DNA of 64,000 bases, from the NCBI RefSeq assembly GCF_001544755.2, contig NZ_FCOF02000012.1, positions 1 to 64,000 on the forward strand, written 5' to 3'. Origin of the DNA: Caballeronia catudaia (GTDB lineage Bacteria; Pseudomonadota; Gammaproteobacteria; Burkholderiales; Burkholderiaceae). Shown here in pieces: positions 33,617 to 43,091 of the stretch. The notes under the pieces were generated by a model. It was not told the DNA's origin and searched no databases. It saw only the letters and a list, made by a program, of their open reading frames with translations. The position numbers and the translations under genes were made by a program. The stretch's first letter is position 1. Each line of letters begins with the position of its first letter.

Positions 33617-34966
33617 TCAGCTTCGTGAAACCGGCTCGTCGTCGTGACGGGCGCCATCGCGGCGCGAAAGCAGGGCGACCGCCATGCCCGCGCTCGCCGC
33701 GACCAGCACCGCGCGCCACGGATGCCGCCGCACCACGGCGTTGGCGTGCGACGCCTTGCGGCCCGCGCCCACCATCGCGATCGCGGTGGCGCGCGTGGCG
33801 GTCGATTCCGCCCGCGCGAGCTTGCGCGACAACTCCAGTGCCCGCGCCACGGCCGACACTTTCTTGCGCGCCTGCCCGGTCAACTGCTGTGCGCGCTGCG
33901 CCCGCTCGCCGATCGCGCGTCGCGCGCTCGCGGTGACGGGCGCGTCCGGGCGCGCGCCGGCGGGCGTGACCGGCGCGACAGAGGATGCCGCGGCGGCCGG
34001 CACCGGCACGGCGGTGCGCGTCGATGCCGCCAGCAGCGAGCCGATCTTCGCGCGGCTGCCCGGCGGCACGCGGTTGTTGTTCTGCTGGCCCCACGCGCCG
34101 CGCGGATCGTGCATCCGCGCGCGCGCCGCTGAAAATTCCGCGCCGAGCAGCAGCACGGCGGCGGAGAAATACAGCCACATGAGCAGCACCGCGAGCGATC
34201 CCGCCGCGCCGAACGCGCTCGCGGTGCCCGCGTGCGTCAGATACAGCGCGAACAGTTTCTTTCCGGCCGAAAACAGGAGCGCGGCGACGAGCCCGCCGAC
34301 GAGCGCATCGCGCCATTGCACGGGCGCATCGGGCAGAAACTTCAACAGCCCGCCGAACGCGACCGTGAGAATCGCGAGTCCGACCACGAGCTGCACGACA
34401 TCGCCGACGATCACGAACGGTGAATCCGCCCACAACCACATGCCGACCGCCTGGATCGCCGTGTCGAGCACGAGGGAGACGATCAGCAGAAACGCGACGC
34501 CGAGCACGAGTCCGAACGAGATGAGCCGCACGCGAACCATCGTCATGATGCTGGAGCGCGCGTCGCCGGACATCGGCCAGACGATGTTGAGCGCCGTGTT
34601 GAGCGATGAAAACGTCGCCGACGCGCCGACCGCCAGCAGCACGAAGGAAATGATCGCGGCGATGCCCGTGCCGCTGCTGCGATGCGCGTTTTCGACAATG
34701 CTTTGCACGCCCGCGGCCGCCTGATCGCCGATGAGTCCGTTCACCTGATGAAATAACTGCCCGCGCGCGGCGTCCGGTCCGAAGATCCAGCCCGCGACGG
34801 CGATCACCATGACGAGCGTCGGTGCGAGCGAGAACGCCGAGTAAAACGCGATGCTCGCGGCCATCGCGGCGCAGCGGTCTTCCGAGAACTGCTTGAGCGC
34901 GCCGAGCGCCCACGAAGCGTCTTTCTTCACGACCGCTTCCATCTTCTGCGTTGACACGGAACTCAT
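33617..34966 (-). CDS. YihY/UPF0761-family inner-membrane protein
   Basis: A 449-residue membrane protein of the YihY (once called ribonuclease BN) family, with about six transmembrane helices between residues 40 and 280. Typical segments are DRCAAMAASIAFYSAFSLAP and FGAAGSLAVLLMWLYFSA. The function is unknown. The RNase BN label for this family is known to be wrong. Beyond the family's usual length of about 300 residues it has a C-terminal tail of roughly 150 residues that is Ala/Arg-rich and ends in a short hydrophobic segment (AVLVAASAGMAVALL) of DUF883/ElaB type. The ATG at 34966 is preferred to longer frames. Confidence 0.85.
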   Translation of the reverse strand: MSSVSTQKMEAVVKKDASWALGALKQFSEDRCAAMAASIAFYSAFSLAPTLVMVIAVAGWIFGPDAARGQLFHQVNGLIGDQAAAGVQSIVENAHRSSGTGIAAIISFVLLAVGASATFSSLNTALNIVWPMSGDARSSIMTMVRVRLISFGLVLGVAFLLIVSLVLDTAIQAVGMWLWADSPFVIVGDVVQLVVGLAILTVAFGGLLKFLPDAPVQWRDALVGGLVAALLFSAGKKLFALYLTHAGTASAFGAAGSLAVLLMWLYFSAAVLLLGAEFSAARARMHDPRGAWGQQNNNRVPPGSRAKIGSLLAASTRTAVPVPAAAASSVAPVTPAGARPDAPVTASARRAIGERAQRAQQLTGQARKKVSAVARALELSRKLARAESTATRATAIAMVGAGRKASHANAVVRRHPWRAVLVAASAGMAVALLSRRDGARHDDEPVSRS

Positions 34967-35194
34967 GATGGCCTCTCGGTTCGATGAATGGAGCGCGAAT
35001 GCCCCGCAGGGTGCATGCGGTCGAGCACGTTCCATTCCAGCACGAACATGGTCGGGCGCGGCTTTTGCTGTCGCGATGGAGTTGTGCAAGGACAGACCGG
35101 CGCATCAGTGCAAATCCGGTTGCAATCGGACTGTCATGTTTCATCGCGCACCATATACTTTAAACACCCCACCCACGACGCGCCGAGGGCAATC

Positions 35195-38100
35195 ATGCTG
35201 CAAATGTCACGGCGACAGTTCCTCAAGGTTTCCGCGAGCACGCTCGCCGGATCGAGCCTGGCGGCAATGGGCTTCTCTCCGGCACCGGCGCTCGCCGAAG
35301 TCCGGCAATACAAACTGTCGCGCACCACGGAAACGCGTAACACCTGCCCGTACTGCTCAGTCGGGTGCGGCATTCTGATGTACGGCCTCGGCGACAACGC
35401 GAAGAACGCCAAGTCGAGCATCATCCATATCGAGGGCGACCCCGACCATCCGGTCAATCGCGGCACGCTTTGTCCGAAGGGCGCGTCGCTCATCGACTTC
35501 ATTCATAGCCCGAGCCGGCTGCTGTATCCGGAATATCGGGCACCGGGCTCGAGCGAGTGGAAGCAGATTGCGTGGGAAGACGCGCTCGATCGCATCGCCG
35601 TGCTGATGAAGGAAGATCGCGACGCGAATTTCGTCGAGACCACCCAGGACGGCAAGAAGGTCAACCGCTGGCTGACCACGGGCTTTCTGGCGGCGTCGGC
35701 GGGCAGCAACGAGGTCGGCTACCTGACGCACAAGACGGTCCGCAGTCTCGGGATGCTCGCATTCGACAATCAGGCGCGTGTCTGACATGGCCCGACGGTG
35801 GCAGGTCTTGCCCCGACGTTTGGCCGTGGAGCGATGACGAACCATTGGGTCGACATCAAGAACACGGACGTGATTCTCGTGATGGGCGGCAATGCAGCCG
35901 AGGCGCACCCGTGCGGCTTCAAGTGGGTGACGGAAGCGAAGGCGCATCGTAAGGCGCGGCTCATCGTCGTGGACCCGCGCTTCACGCGCACGGCATCGGT
36001 CGCGGATTTCTACGCGCCGATACGCACCGGCACGGACATCGCGTTCCTGGGCGGCATCATCAACTACCTGCTCGCGAACGACAAGATCCAGCACGAGTAC
36101 GTGAAGAATTACACGGACATGTCCTTCATCGTGCGCGAGGATTTCGCGTTCAAGGACGGCGTGTTCTCGGGCTACGATGCCGAACACCGCAAGTACGACA
36201 AGTCGAGCTGGGATTACGCGCGCGGCGAAGACGGCTATGTCAGAACCGATCCGACGCTGCAGGACCCGCGCTGCGTCTACAACCTGCTGAAGCAGCATTA
36301 CGCCGCCTATACGCCGGAGATGGTGACGAAGGTCTGCGGCACGCCGACCGACAAGTTCCTGAAGGTCTGCGAGATGCTCGCATCGACCGCTACGCCGGAT
36401 CGCGCGGGCACGATCCTCTACGCGCTCGGCTGGACGCATCACTCGGTCGGCGCGCAAATGATCCGCACGGGCGCGATGGTGCAGCTTCTGCTCGGCAACA
36501 TCGGCATCGCGGGTGGCGGCATGAACGCGCTGCGCGGGCATTCGAACATTCAGGGTTTGACCGATCTCGGTTTGATGTCGAACCTGCTGACCGGCTACAT
36601 GACGCTGCCGATGGAAGGCGAGCAGGACTACGACGAGTACATCAAGAAGCGCGCGTCGCAGCCGCTGCGGCCGAATCAGTTGAGCTACTGGAAGAACTAT
36701 CGCGCGTTCTACGTGAGCTTCATGAAGTCGTGGTGGGGCGACAACGCGACGGCGGAGAACAACTTCGGTTATGACTATCTGCCGAAGCTCGACAAGTCCT
36801 ACGACATGCTGCAAGTGTTCGAGCTAATGGCGGCCGGCAAGATGAACGGCTACATCTGTCAGGGCTTCAATCCGCTTGCCGCGGCGCCCAACAAGGCGAA
36901 GATCGGGCTGGGATTGTCGAAGCTGAAGTGGCTCGTCATCATGGACCCGCTCGCCACCGAGACATCCGAGTTCTGGAAGAACCACGGCGAGTTCAACGAT
37001 GTCGATTCATCGAAGATCCAGACCGAAGTCTTCCGCCTGCCGACGACCTGTTTCGCCGAGGAACGCGGCTCGCTCGTGAGTTCGTCGCGCGTGCTGCAAT
37101 GGCACTGGCAGGGCGCTGCGGCGCCGGGCGCGGCGAAGAGCGATCTGGAGATCATGTCGGGTTTGTGGCTGCGCATGCGGAAGGCTTATCAGGAGAAGGG
37201 CGGCAAGTATCCCGATCCGATCCTGAAGATGACGTGGCCCTACGCGGACCCGGAGAGCCCGACGCCCGAAGAGCTCGCGATGGAGTACAACGGCCGCGCG
37301 CTCGCCGACGTCACCGACCCGACGGATCAGACGAAAGTGCTCGCCAAACGCGGCGAGCAGTTGTCGAGCTTCGCGCAGTTGCGCGACGACGGCTCGACTG
37401 CGAGCGGCTGCTGGATCTTCTGCGGCTCGTGGACGCAGAACGGCAATCAGATGGGCCGGCGCGACAACTCGGACCCGACGGGCATCGGTCAGACGCTCGG
37501 CTGGGCCTGGGCGTGGCCGGCGAACCGGCGCGTGCTGTATAACCGCGCATCGTGCGATGTGAACGGCAAGCCGTTCGATCCGTCGAGAAAGCTCGTCGCG
37601 TGGAACGGACGCGCATGGACCGGCCCGGACGTGCCCGACTTCAAGGTCGACGAGGCGCCGGACAAGGGCATGAGCCCGTTCATCATGAACCCGGAGGGCG
37701 TCGCGCGTTTCTTCGCGCGCGACGGCATGAACGAAGGGCCGTTCCCTACGCACTACGAACCATTCGAAACGCCGCTCGGCTACAACCCGTTCTTCCCGGA
37801 CAACAAGGCGGCGACGAGCAATCCGGCCGCGCGCGTGTTTCCGGACGATCGCGCCGCGTTCGGCACCGCCGACAAGTTCCCGGACACGGCGACCACGTAT
37901 CGGCTGACCGAGCACTTCCACTACTGGACCAAGCATGCGCGCCTGAACGCGATCGTGCAGCCGCAGCAGTTCGTGGAGATCGGCGAGGAGCATGCGAAGG
38001 AAGTGGGCGTCGTCGCGGGCGATCGCGTGAAGGTGTCGAGCAATCGCGGGCATATCGTCGCGGTGGCGCTCGTGACCAAGCGCATCAAGCCATTGACTAT

Positions 38101-38263
38101 CGAAGGCAAGAAGGTGCATACCGTCGGCCTGCCGCTGCACTGGGGCTTCAAGGGCCTCGCGCAGCCGGGCTATCTCGTCAACACGCTCACGCCTTCCGTA
38201 GGCGACGGGAACTCGCAGACGCCGGAGTTCAAGTCGTTCCTCGTGAAGGTCGAGAAGGCATAG
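35195..38263 (+). CDS. fdnG: Formate dehydrogenase-N major subunit FdnG, selenocysteine-containing
   Basis: A 1022-residue molybdenum enzyme that oxidises formate to CO2 on the periplasmic side. The N-terminus has a twin-arginine signal ([12 protein letters not shown]). A [4Fe-4S] motif follows ([10 protein letters not shown]), then Sec197, encoded by an in-frame TGA at 35783-35785 in [20 protein letters not shown]. coli FdnG has Sec at 196 in the same context. The frame is continuous before and after this TGA, so the two open frames are one gene, not a frameshift. A SECIS-like hairpin follows the TGA. The product works with FdnH and FdnI and needs SelA, SelB and tRNA-Sec, all encoded nearby. 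Confidence 0.95.
35783..35822 (+). promoter_or_regulatory. UGA recoding site and bacterial SECIS-like hairpin
   Basis: The TGA (35783-35785) is followed 14 bases later by GGCA-GGTCT-TGCC (35800-35812), a short stem with the GGUCU loop typical of E. coli fdhF/fdnG SECIS elements that bind SelB. The flanking CGACGG and CCGACG bases extend the helix imperfectly. The Sec codon, its distance to the loop, and a selB gene in the same window all agree. Confidence 0.88.
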
Positions 38264-38273
38264 GGAGGACGAG

Positions 38274-39218
38274 ATGGCTCTGCAATCGCTCGATATCAAG
38301 CGTCTCTCCGCGACGACCGTGCCGCAGACGCAGATACGCGAGCCGGTGACGGGCGCGGTGGCGAAGCTCATCGACGTGTCGAAGTGCATCGGCTGCAAGG
38401 CGTGTCAGACGGCCTGCATGGAATGGAACGATCTGCGCGACGATATCGGTCAAACGACCGGCATCTACGACAATCCGCGCGACCTGACGGAACACTCGTG
38501 GACGGTGATGCGCTTCACCGAATACGAGAATCCGAAGGGCGATCTCGAATGGCTGATCCGCAAGGACGGCTGCATGCATTGCGAGGACCCGGGTTGTCTG
38601 AAGGCGTGTCCTTCGCCGGGCGCGATCGTGCAATACACGAACGGCATCGTGGATTTTCACGAGGAGAACTGCATCGGCTGCGGATACTGCATCACCGGTT
38701 GCCCGTTCAACATTCCGCGTCTGTCGAAGGAAGATCATCGCGTGTACAAATGCACGCTCTGCTCTGATCGTGTCGCGGTCGGGCAGGAACCGGCGTGCGT
38801 GAAGACCTGTCCGACCGGCGCGATCATGTTCGGCACCAAAGTGGACATGCAGCACCAGGCCGCGGAGCGCGTGGTCGATCTGAAAGAGCGCGGCTTCGCC
38901 AACGCCGGTCTGTACGATCCGCCGGGCGTGGGCGGCACGCATGTGATGTACGTGCTGCATCATGCGGACCAGCCCGAGTTGTATCACGGCCTCGCGAAAG
39001 ATCCGCACATCAGCCCGCTCGTGTCGATCTGGAAGGGCGTGACGAAGCCGCTCGCGATGATCGGCCTTGGCATCGCGGCGCTCGCGGGGTTCTTCCATTA
39101 CACGCGTATCGGCCCGAACGAAGTCAGCGAGGAAGACGAAGTGGAAGCGCACCGCGAAGCGGAAGAGGTGCGGCGTCGCCGGGAAGGCGGACAGGAGCGT
39201 ATCGATGAAACACGATAG
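38274..39218 (+). CDS. fdnH: Formate dehydrogenase-N iron-sulfur subunit FdnH
   Basis: A 314-residue electron-transfer subunit with four [4Fe-4S] cluster motifs ([51 protein letters not shown]). A C-terminal transmembrane helix ([14 protein letters not shown]) anchors it to the periplasmic face of the membrane. It passes electrons from FdnG to the cytochrome FdnI. It starts ten bases after fdnG with a GGGAGG ribosome binding site, and its end overlaps the fdnI start by 14 bases. It is slightly longer than E. coli FdnH because of a charged C-terminal tail. Confidence 0.95.
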   Translation: MALQSLDIKRLSATTVPQTQIREPVTGAVAKLIDVSKCIGCKACQTACMEWNDLRDDIGQTTGIYDNPRDLTEHSWTVMRFTEYENPKGDLEWLIRKDGCMHCEDPGCLKACPSPGAIVQYTNGIVDFHEENCIGCGYCITGCPFNIPRLSKEDHRVYKCTLCSDRVAVGQEPACVKTCPTGAIMFGTKVDMQHQAAERVVDLKERGFANAGLYDPPGVGGTHVMYVLHHADQPELYHGLAKDPHISPLVSIWKGVTKPLAMIGLGIAALAGFFHYTRIGPNEVSEEDEVEAHREAEEVRRRREGGQERIDETR

Positions 39219-39855
39219 CGAACTGCGTGACGTGAAGGGTCGTCGTCTGATCGTGCGCTACACGCCGAACGAGCGCACGAATCACTGGATCACGGCGATT
39301 ACGTTCGTGCTGCTGGCGCTCTCCGGTCTCGCGATGTTTCATCCGTCGATGTCATGGCTTTACGCGATATTCGGCGGCGGGCAGTGGACGCGCATCCTGC
39401 ATCCGTTCGTCGGCTGCGTGATGTTCATCTCGTTCATGATCCTCGCGCTGCGCTTCTGGCATCACAACTATCTGGACAAGAGCGATGTCCAGTGGATGAA
39501 GCAGATGAACGACGTGCTCGCCAATCGTGAAGACCGCTTGCCGGCGATCGGCAAATACAACGCGGGGCAGAAGCTCGTTTTCTTCGTGATGTTCGCGAGC
39601 CTGATTCTGCTGTTGCTGAGCGGCATCGTGATGTGGCGCGCGTATTTCGCGTTCTACTTTCCGATTACCGTGATTCGCCTGGCGTCGGTCGTGCATGCGG
39701 CGACGGCGTTCGTGCTGATCCTGACGATCATCATCCATGTGTACGCGGGACTATGGGTGAAAGGTTCGATCGGTGCGATGGTGCGCGGCACGGTCACGTA
39801 TGGATGGGCGCGCAAGCATCATCCGCGGTGGTTCAGGGATGTGATCGGGAAGTAG
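39205..39855 (+). CDS. fdnI: Formate dehydrogenase-N cytochrome b556 subunit FdnI
   Basis: A 216-residue membrane cytochrome with four transmembrane helices and the haem-ligating histidines of the family ([50 protein letters not shown]). It passes electrons from FdnH to the quinone pool. The ATG at 39205 lies inside the end of fdnH and gives the length expected from E. coli (217 residues), so the longer frame is rejected. It is convergent with the ChpSB pair, 11 bases away. Confidence 0.94.
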   Translation: MKHDSELRDVKGRRLIVRYTPNERTNHWITAITFVLLALSGLAMFHPSMSWLYAIFGGGQWTRILHPFVGCVMFISFMILALRFWHHNYLDKSDVQWMKQMNDVLANREDRLPAIGKYNAGQKLVFFVMFASLILLLLSGIVMWRAYFAFYFPITVIRLASVVHAATAFVLILTIIIHVYAGLWVKGSIGAMVRGTVTYGWARKHHPRWFRDVIGK

Positions 39856-39866
39856 GGTTGCGGAGT

Positions 39867-40217
39867 TCAGTCGAGGATGGTCTGGAGCCGGGCCAACGCG
39901 TCATTGATGACTTCCACCGGCGCTCGTTCGATCCTGCGCGCGCCGCGTGCTTCGAGATCGAGCGAGCGGATCATGTTCACGAGCGCAACGCCTTGTGTTT
40001 CCGTGCCCGAGCCCGACAGCGGCACGGCGAATCCCGCAAATCGTGCGAAGTTGCCGCCTTGCGTGATCGGCGCAACGAGCGCGACGCCCATCGCGTTGAA
40101 GGTAGCGGGCGAGAGCACGAGCGCAGGGCGAGACTCTCCCTGTTGCTCGTGTTCCATCGCTGGATTCAGGTTCACTTGCACGATGTCGCCGCGTTCGAAC
40201 TTGACACGCCTTACCAT
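39867..40217 (-). CDS. chpB: ChpB, MazF/PemK-family endoribonuclease toxin
   Basis: A 116-residue toxin closely matching E. coli ChpB over its whole length (FERGDIVQVNLNPAMEHEQQ, RPALVLSPATFNAMG, VAPITQGGNFARFAGF). ChpB cleaves mRNA at short sequence motifs and stops growth when its antitoxin is lost. The start at 40217 overlaps the antitoxin gene by seven bases, and a longer frame to 40289 lies inside the antitoxin. All expected segments are present, so the toxin is probably active. Confidence 0.93.
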   Translation of the reverse strand: MVRRVKFERGDIVQVNLNPAMEHEQQGESRPALVLSPATFNAMGVALVAPITQGGNFARFAGFAVPLSGSGTETQGVALVNMIRSLDLEARGARRIERAPVEVINDALARLQTILD

Positions 40218-40462
40218 ACTTCGCGCCCCACCGGTTTGATGTTGCTCCAATCGGCGAGATCTTCTGGCATCGGCGCTTTCAGATCGCATTGTGCGACGAG
40301 TTCCGCCAACGAATATTTCGGACGCGCCGGAGCGAGCATGATGCCTTCAGGCCGGACTTCCACGGTCAACTTGTCGCCCAACGTGAGGTGAACCTGATCG
40401 AGCAAGGTGGCTGGCAGTCGGACCGCCGCGCTGTTGCCCCATTTCTGAATCGAAAGTTCCAT
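40211..40462 (-). CDS. chpS: ChpS, AbrB/MazE-type antitoxin
   Basis: An 83-residue antitoxin with an N-terminal swapped-hairpin DNA-binding domain (MELSIQKWGNSAAVRLPATL) and a C-terminal toxin-binding tail (KYSLAELVAQCDLKAPMPED), matching E. coli ChpS (ChpBI). It neutralises ChpB and, with it, represses its own promoter. The ribosome binding site AGGAGAAGG is strong, consistent with more antitoxin than toxin being made. Repeated elements upstream (40484-40543) are the likely operator. Confidence 0.93.
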   Translation of the reverse strand: MELSIQKWGNSAAVRLPATLLDQVHLTLGDKLTVEVRPEGIMLAPARPKYSLAELVAQCDLKAPMPEDLADWSNIKPVGREVW

Positions 40463-40483
40463 GTCCTTCTCCTGAGTGTAGAG

Positions 40484-40543
40484 TCATTGTAGCTACGGAT
40501 TGAACCTGAGCGTCAAGCTAGATGTATCTTCATTGTAGATACG
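40484..40543 (-). promoter_or_regulatory. Repeated operator elements of the chpSB module
   Basis: TCATTGTAGCTACG (40484-40497) and TCATTGTAGATACG (40530-40543) differ at one base and are 46 bases apart. Each contains palindromic parts (GTAGCTAC, and GTATCT-N7-AGATAC at 40524-40542). They resemble the alternating palindrome upstream of E. coli mazEF (GTATCTACAATGTAGAT), which is bound by the antitoxin-toxin complex. The nearer element lies 22 bases upstream of the antitoxin start. Confidence 0.65.
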
Positions 40544-40683
40544 AAAAATCCTAAGTTTCGCGTGCTTGCGAAGACAGGAGCGGGCTCTGATCCGTTGCAC
40601 ATAAGCTGCTATCCTTGGCTCAGTGCGCGCCGGGCCGCTTCTTTGCTGCGCCACGCCACCACCCACCCCCGCGAGGAACTCCC

Positions 40684-41658
40684 GTGGTCCAACGCATCGT
40701 CGAAGCCGCGCGCATCGAATCGCTCGATCCATCGGCCATTCCGCGTCTGCGCAGTCCCGAGCGCGCAACGGTATTCGCCGCGCGCGCCGCACGCCTTCTG
40801 CAACTCGCCGACGCGGGCAATCCCATCGCCGGTTATCTGCGCCTGATGGCCGCGCTCGCCGATGCCCAGCAGCGCGTGCTCACCCGGTTCAGCGCGCCGA
40901 TGCCCTCGCGCGAATCCATCGAACTGAATCAGCGTCATTCGATGCCGATCATTCCCGCGCTCACCGATACGCGCGATCCCGCGTGGCGCGACGTGCTTTC
41001 CATGCTGCTCGACGGCATCGAGACCGCGGGCGCGCTGACGCCCGCGCTCACGCAACTCGTCGCCCGCCTGCGCGCGACGGACGCCGCCGCGCTCGACAAT
41101 CAGGCCGATGCGATCCTCGCGCTGCGCTTCGCGGAGATCGATCCGGCCTCGGCGCCGTTCATCGCGGCCGCGCTGCAGGTCGTGTGGACCGATCTCGCGA
41201 GCCGCATCGACACGAAGGACGTGCCCTATCTCGACGCGCCCGGCGTATGCCCGGTATGCGGCTCGGTGCCGGTCGCGAGCATCGTGCGCGTGGGCGGCGC
41301 GTACGAAGGCTATCGCTACGTGCAATGCGGGCTGTGCGCGACGGAGCTTCACGTCGTGCGCGCGAAGTGCACGAATTGCGACTCGACCAAGGGCATCGCG
41401 TATCACGCAATGGGCAGCGGCGAAGAAAGCGACGACGAGAAGGCCGCGACTGCGAAAAGCGCGCCGCTCAAGGCGGAGTCGTGCGACGAATGCGGCACGT
41501 ATCGCAAGATCGGCTATCAGGACAAAGCCTACGATTTCGAGCCCTACGCCGATGACCTCGCGAGCCTCACGCTCGACCTCCTGATGAGCGACGCGGGCTA
41601 TCGGCGCGCGGCGCCCAATCCGTGGCTGTGGCCCGAACAATCGGAAGAAGATCGATGA
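40684..41658 (+). CDS. fdhE: FdhE, formate dehydrogenase accessory protein
   Basis: A 324-residue cytoplasmic protein needed for assembly of respiratory formate dehydrogenases; it binds FdnG/FdoG and iron. The rubredoxin-like Cys pairs are visible: CPVCGS, CGLC, CTNC and CDECG. The start is probably the GTG at 40684, with a GAGGAA ribosome binding site six bases upstream. The only upstream in-frame ATG would add a sequence unlike the family. It overlaps selA by four bases, which joins cofactor assembly to selenocysteine synthesis. Confidence 0.92.
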   Translation: MVQRIVEAARIESLDPSAIPRLRSPERATVFAARAARLLQLADAGNPIAGYLRLMAALADAQQRVLTRFSAPMPSRESIELNQRHSMPIIPALTDTRDPAWRDVLSMLLDGIETAGALTPALTQLVARLRATDAAALDNQADAILALRFAEIDPASAPFIAAALQVVWTDLASRIDTKDVPYLDAPGVCPVCGSVPVASIVRVGGAYEGYRYVQCGLCATELHVVRAKCTNCDSTKGIAYHAMGSGEESDDEKAATAKSAPLKAESCDECGTYRKIGYQDKAYDFEPYADDLASLTLDLLMSDAGYRRAAPNPWLWPEQSEEDR

Positions 41659-43091
41659 GCGACGTCACAGGAAACGACGGCGGCGAGCTGCGCGCATTGA
41701 TGGCGCGCGTGCCGTCGGTCGAGCGGGTTTTGGCATCGGCGGAATTCGAAGCGGTGATCGCCGCATACGGACGCACGCAGACGCTCGACACCTTGCGCGC
41801 GACGCTCGACGCCTGGCGCGCCGATGCGCAAGCGGGCCGCGCATCCGTCGAAGCGTTGAGCGACGCACGGCTCGCACAATCGGTCGGCGCAGGGCTCGCG
41901 AAGCGCACTAGAAGCAACGTGCGCAGCGTCTTCAATCTCACGGGCACGGTGCTGCATACGAATCTCGGCCGCGCGCTGTTGCCCGACGAAGCCGTGAGCG
42001 CCGTCGCGGAGATGCTCACGCGCCCCGCCAATCTCGAATTCGATCTCGACACCGGCGCGCGCGGCGATCGCGACGATCTCGTCAACGGCCTGATTTGCGA
42101 GCTGACGGGCGCCCAGGCGGCGACCATCGTGAACAACAACGCGGCGGCGGTTTTGCTGACGCTGTCGGCGCTCGGGTCGCGCAAGGAAGTGATCGTCTCG
42201 CGCGGCGAGCTGGTGGAGATCGGCGGCGCGTTCCGCATTCCCGACATCATGAGCCGCGCGGGCGCGAAGCTGCGCGAAGTCGGCACGACGAACCGCACGC
42301 ATCTGAAAGACTACGACGAAGCGATCGGCCCGAAGACCGCGCTCCTGATGAAGGTCCATTGCAGCAACTACACGGTGAGCGGCTTCACGAAGGAAGTGAC
42401 GATCGCCGAACTCGCGCTGCTCGCGAGGACGCGCGGCCTGCCCGTCGCGGTGGATCTCGGCAGTGGCACGCTCGTCGATCTCGCCCAATGGGGTCTGCCG
42501 CGCGAAGCGACGGTGCGCGAAACCGTCGCGGCGGGCGCGGATCTCGTCACCTTCAGCGGCGACAAATTGCTCGGCGGGCCGCAAGCGGGCCTGATCGTCG
42601 GACGCAAGGATCTCATCGCGAAGATCAAGAAGCATCCGCTGAAGCGCGCGTTGCGTGTCGGCAAGCTGACGCTCGCGGCGCTCGAAGCGGTGCTGCGCCT
42701 CTATCGCACGCCCGAGACGCTGGCCGAACGTCTCACGACCTTGCGCTTGCTCACCCGTCCCGCCGATGCGATGCGCCTTGCCGCCGAGCGCATCGAGCCC
42801 GCGCTGCAGCGCATGATCGGCGATAAATTCACCGTGAGCGCCGAGCCGATGTTCAGCCAGATCGGCAGCGGCGCGTTGCCCGTCGATGTCCTGCCAAGCT
42901 ACGGCCTCGCCGTGCGCCTGTCGAGCGGCAAGCGCGCGGGCGGCGTGCTGAATCGCATCGAGAAGCGGCTGCGCGACTTGCCGCGGCCAGTGCTCGGGCG
43001 CATCGCGGACGGCGCTTTGCGGCTCGATCTGCGCTGCCTCGAAGAAGCCGACGAAGCCGCGTTCATCGCGCAACTGGACGCACGCGAATGA
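41655..43091 (+). CDS. selA: SelA, L-seryl-tRNA(Sec) selenium transferase
   Basis: A 478-residue PLP enzyme that converts seryl-tRNA(Sec) to selenocysteinyl-tRNA(Sec) using selenophosphate. The PLP-binding Lys304 is in [15 protein letters not shown], and the family segments [16 protein letters not shown] and [11 protein letters not shown] are intact. The start at 41655 overlaps the fdhE stop and gives the family's usual length (E. coli 463). It overlaps selB by four bases. SelD, which makes selenophosphate, is not in the window and must be elsewhere. Confidence 0.95.
   Translation: MSDVTGNDGGELRALMARVPSVERVLASAEFEAVIAAYGRTQTLDTLRATLDAWRADAQAGRASVEALSDARLAQSVGAGLAKRTRSNVRSVFNLTGTVLHTNLGRALLPDEAVSAVAEMLTRPANLEFDLDTGARGDRDDLVNGLICELTGAQAATIVNNNAAAVLLTLSALGSRKEVIVSRGELVEIGGAFRIPDIMSRAGAKLREVGTTNRTHLKDYDEAIGPKTALLMKVHCSNYTVSGFTKEVTIAELALLARTRGLPVAVDLGSGTLVDLAQWGLPREATVRETVAAGADLVTFSGDKLLGGPQAGLIVGRKDLIAKIKKHPLKRALRVGKLTLAALEAVLRLYRTPETLAERLTTLRLLTRPADAMRLAAERIEPALQRMIGDKFTVSAEPMFSQIGSGALPVDVLPSYGLAVRLSSGKRAGGVLNRIEKRLRDLPRPVLGRIADGALRLDLRCLEEADEAAFIAQLDARE

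Noticed and set aside
35195..38263. Frameshift or nonsense mutation in fdnG
   Set aside because: The TGA is at the known Sec position, the frame on either side is the same, and selA, selB, selC and a SECIS-like hairpin are all present.
41598..43073. Very long open frames antisense to high-GC genes (selA, selB, DedA-PAP2-LssY, dehydratase, wspE)
   Set aside because: They are shadows caused by GC-rich third codon positions; their products are Arg/His-rich with no known motifs.
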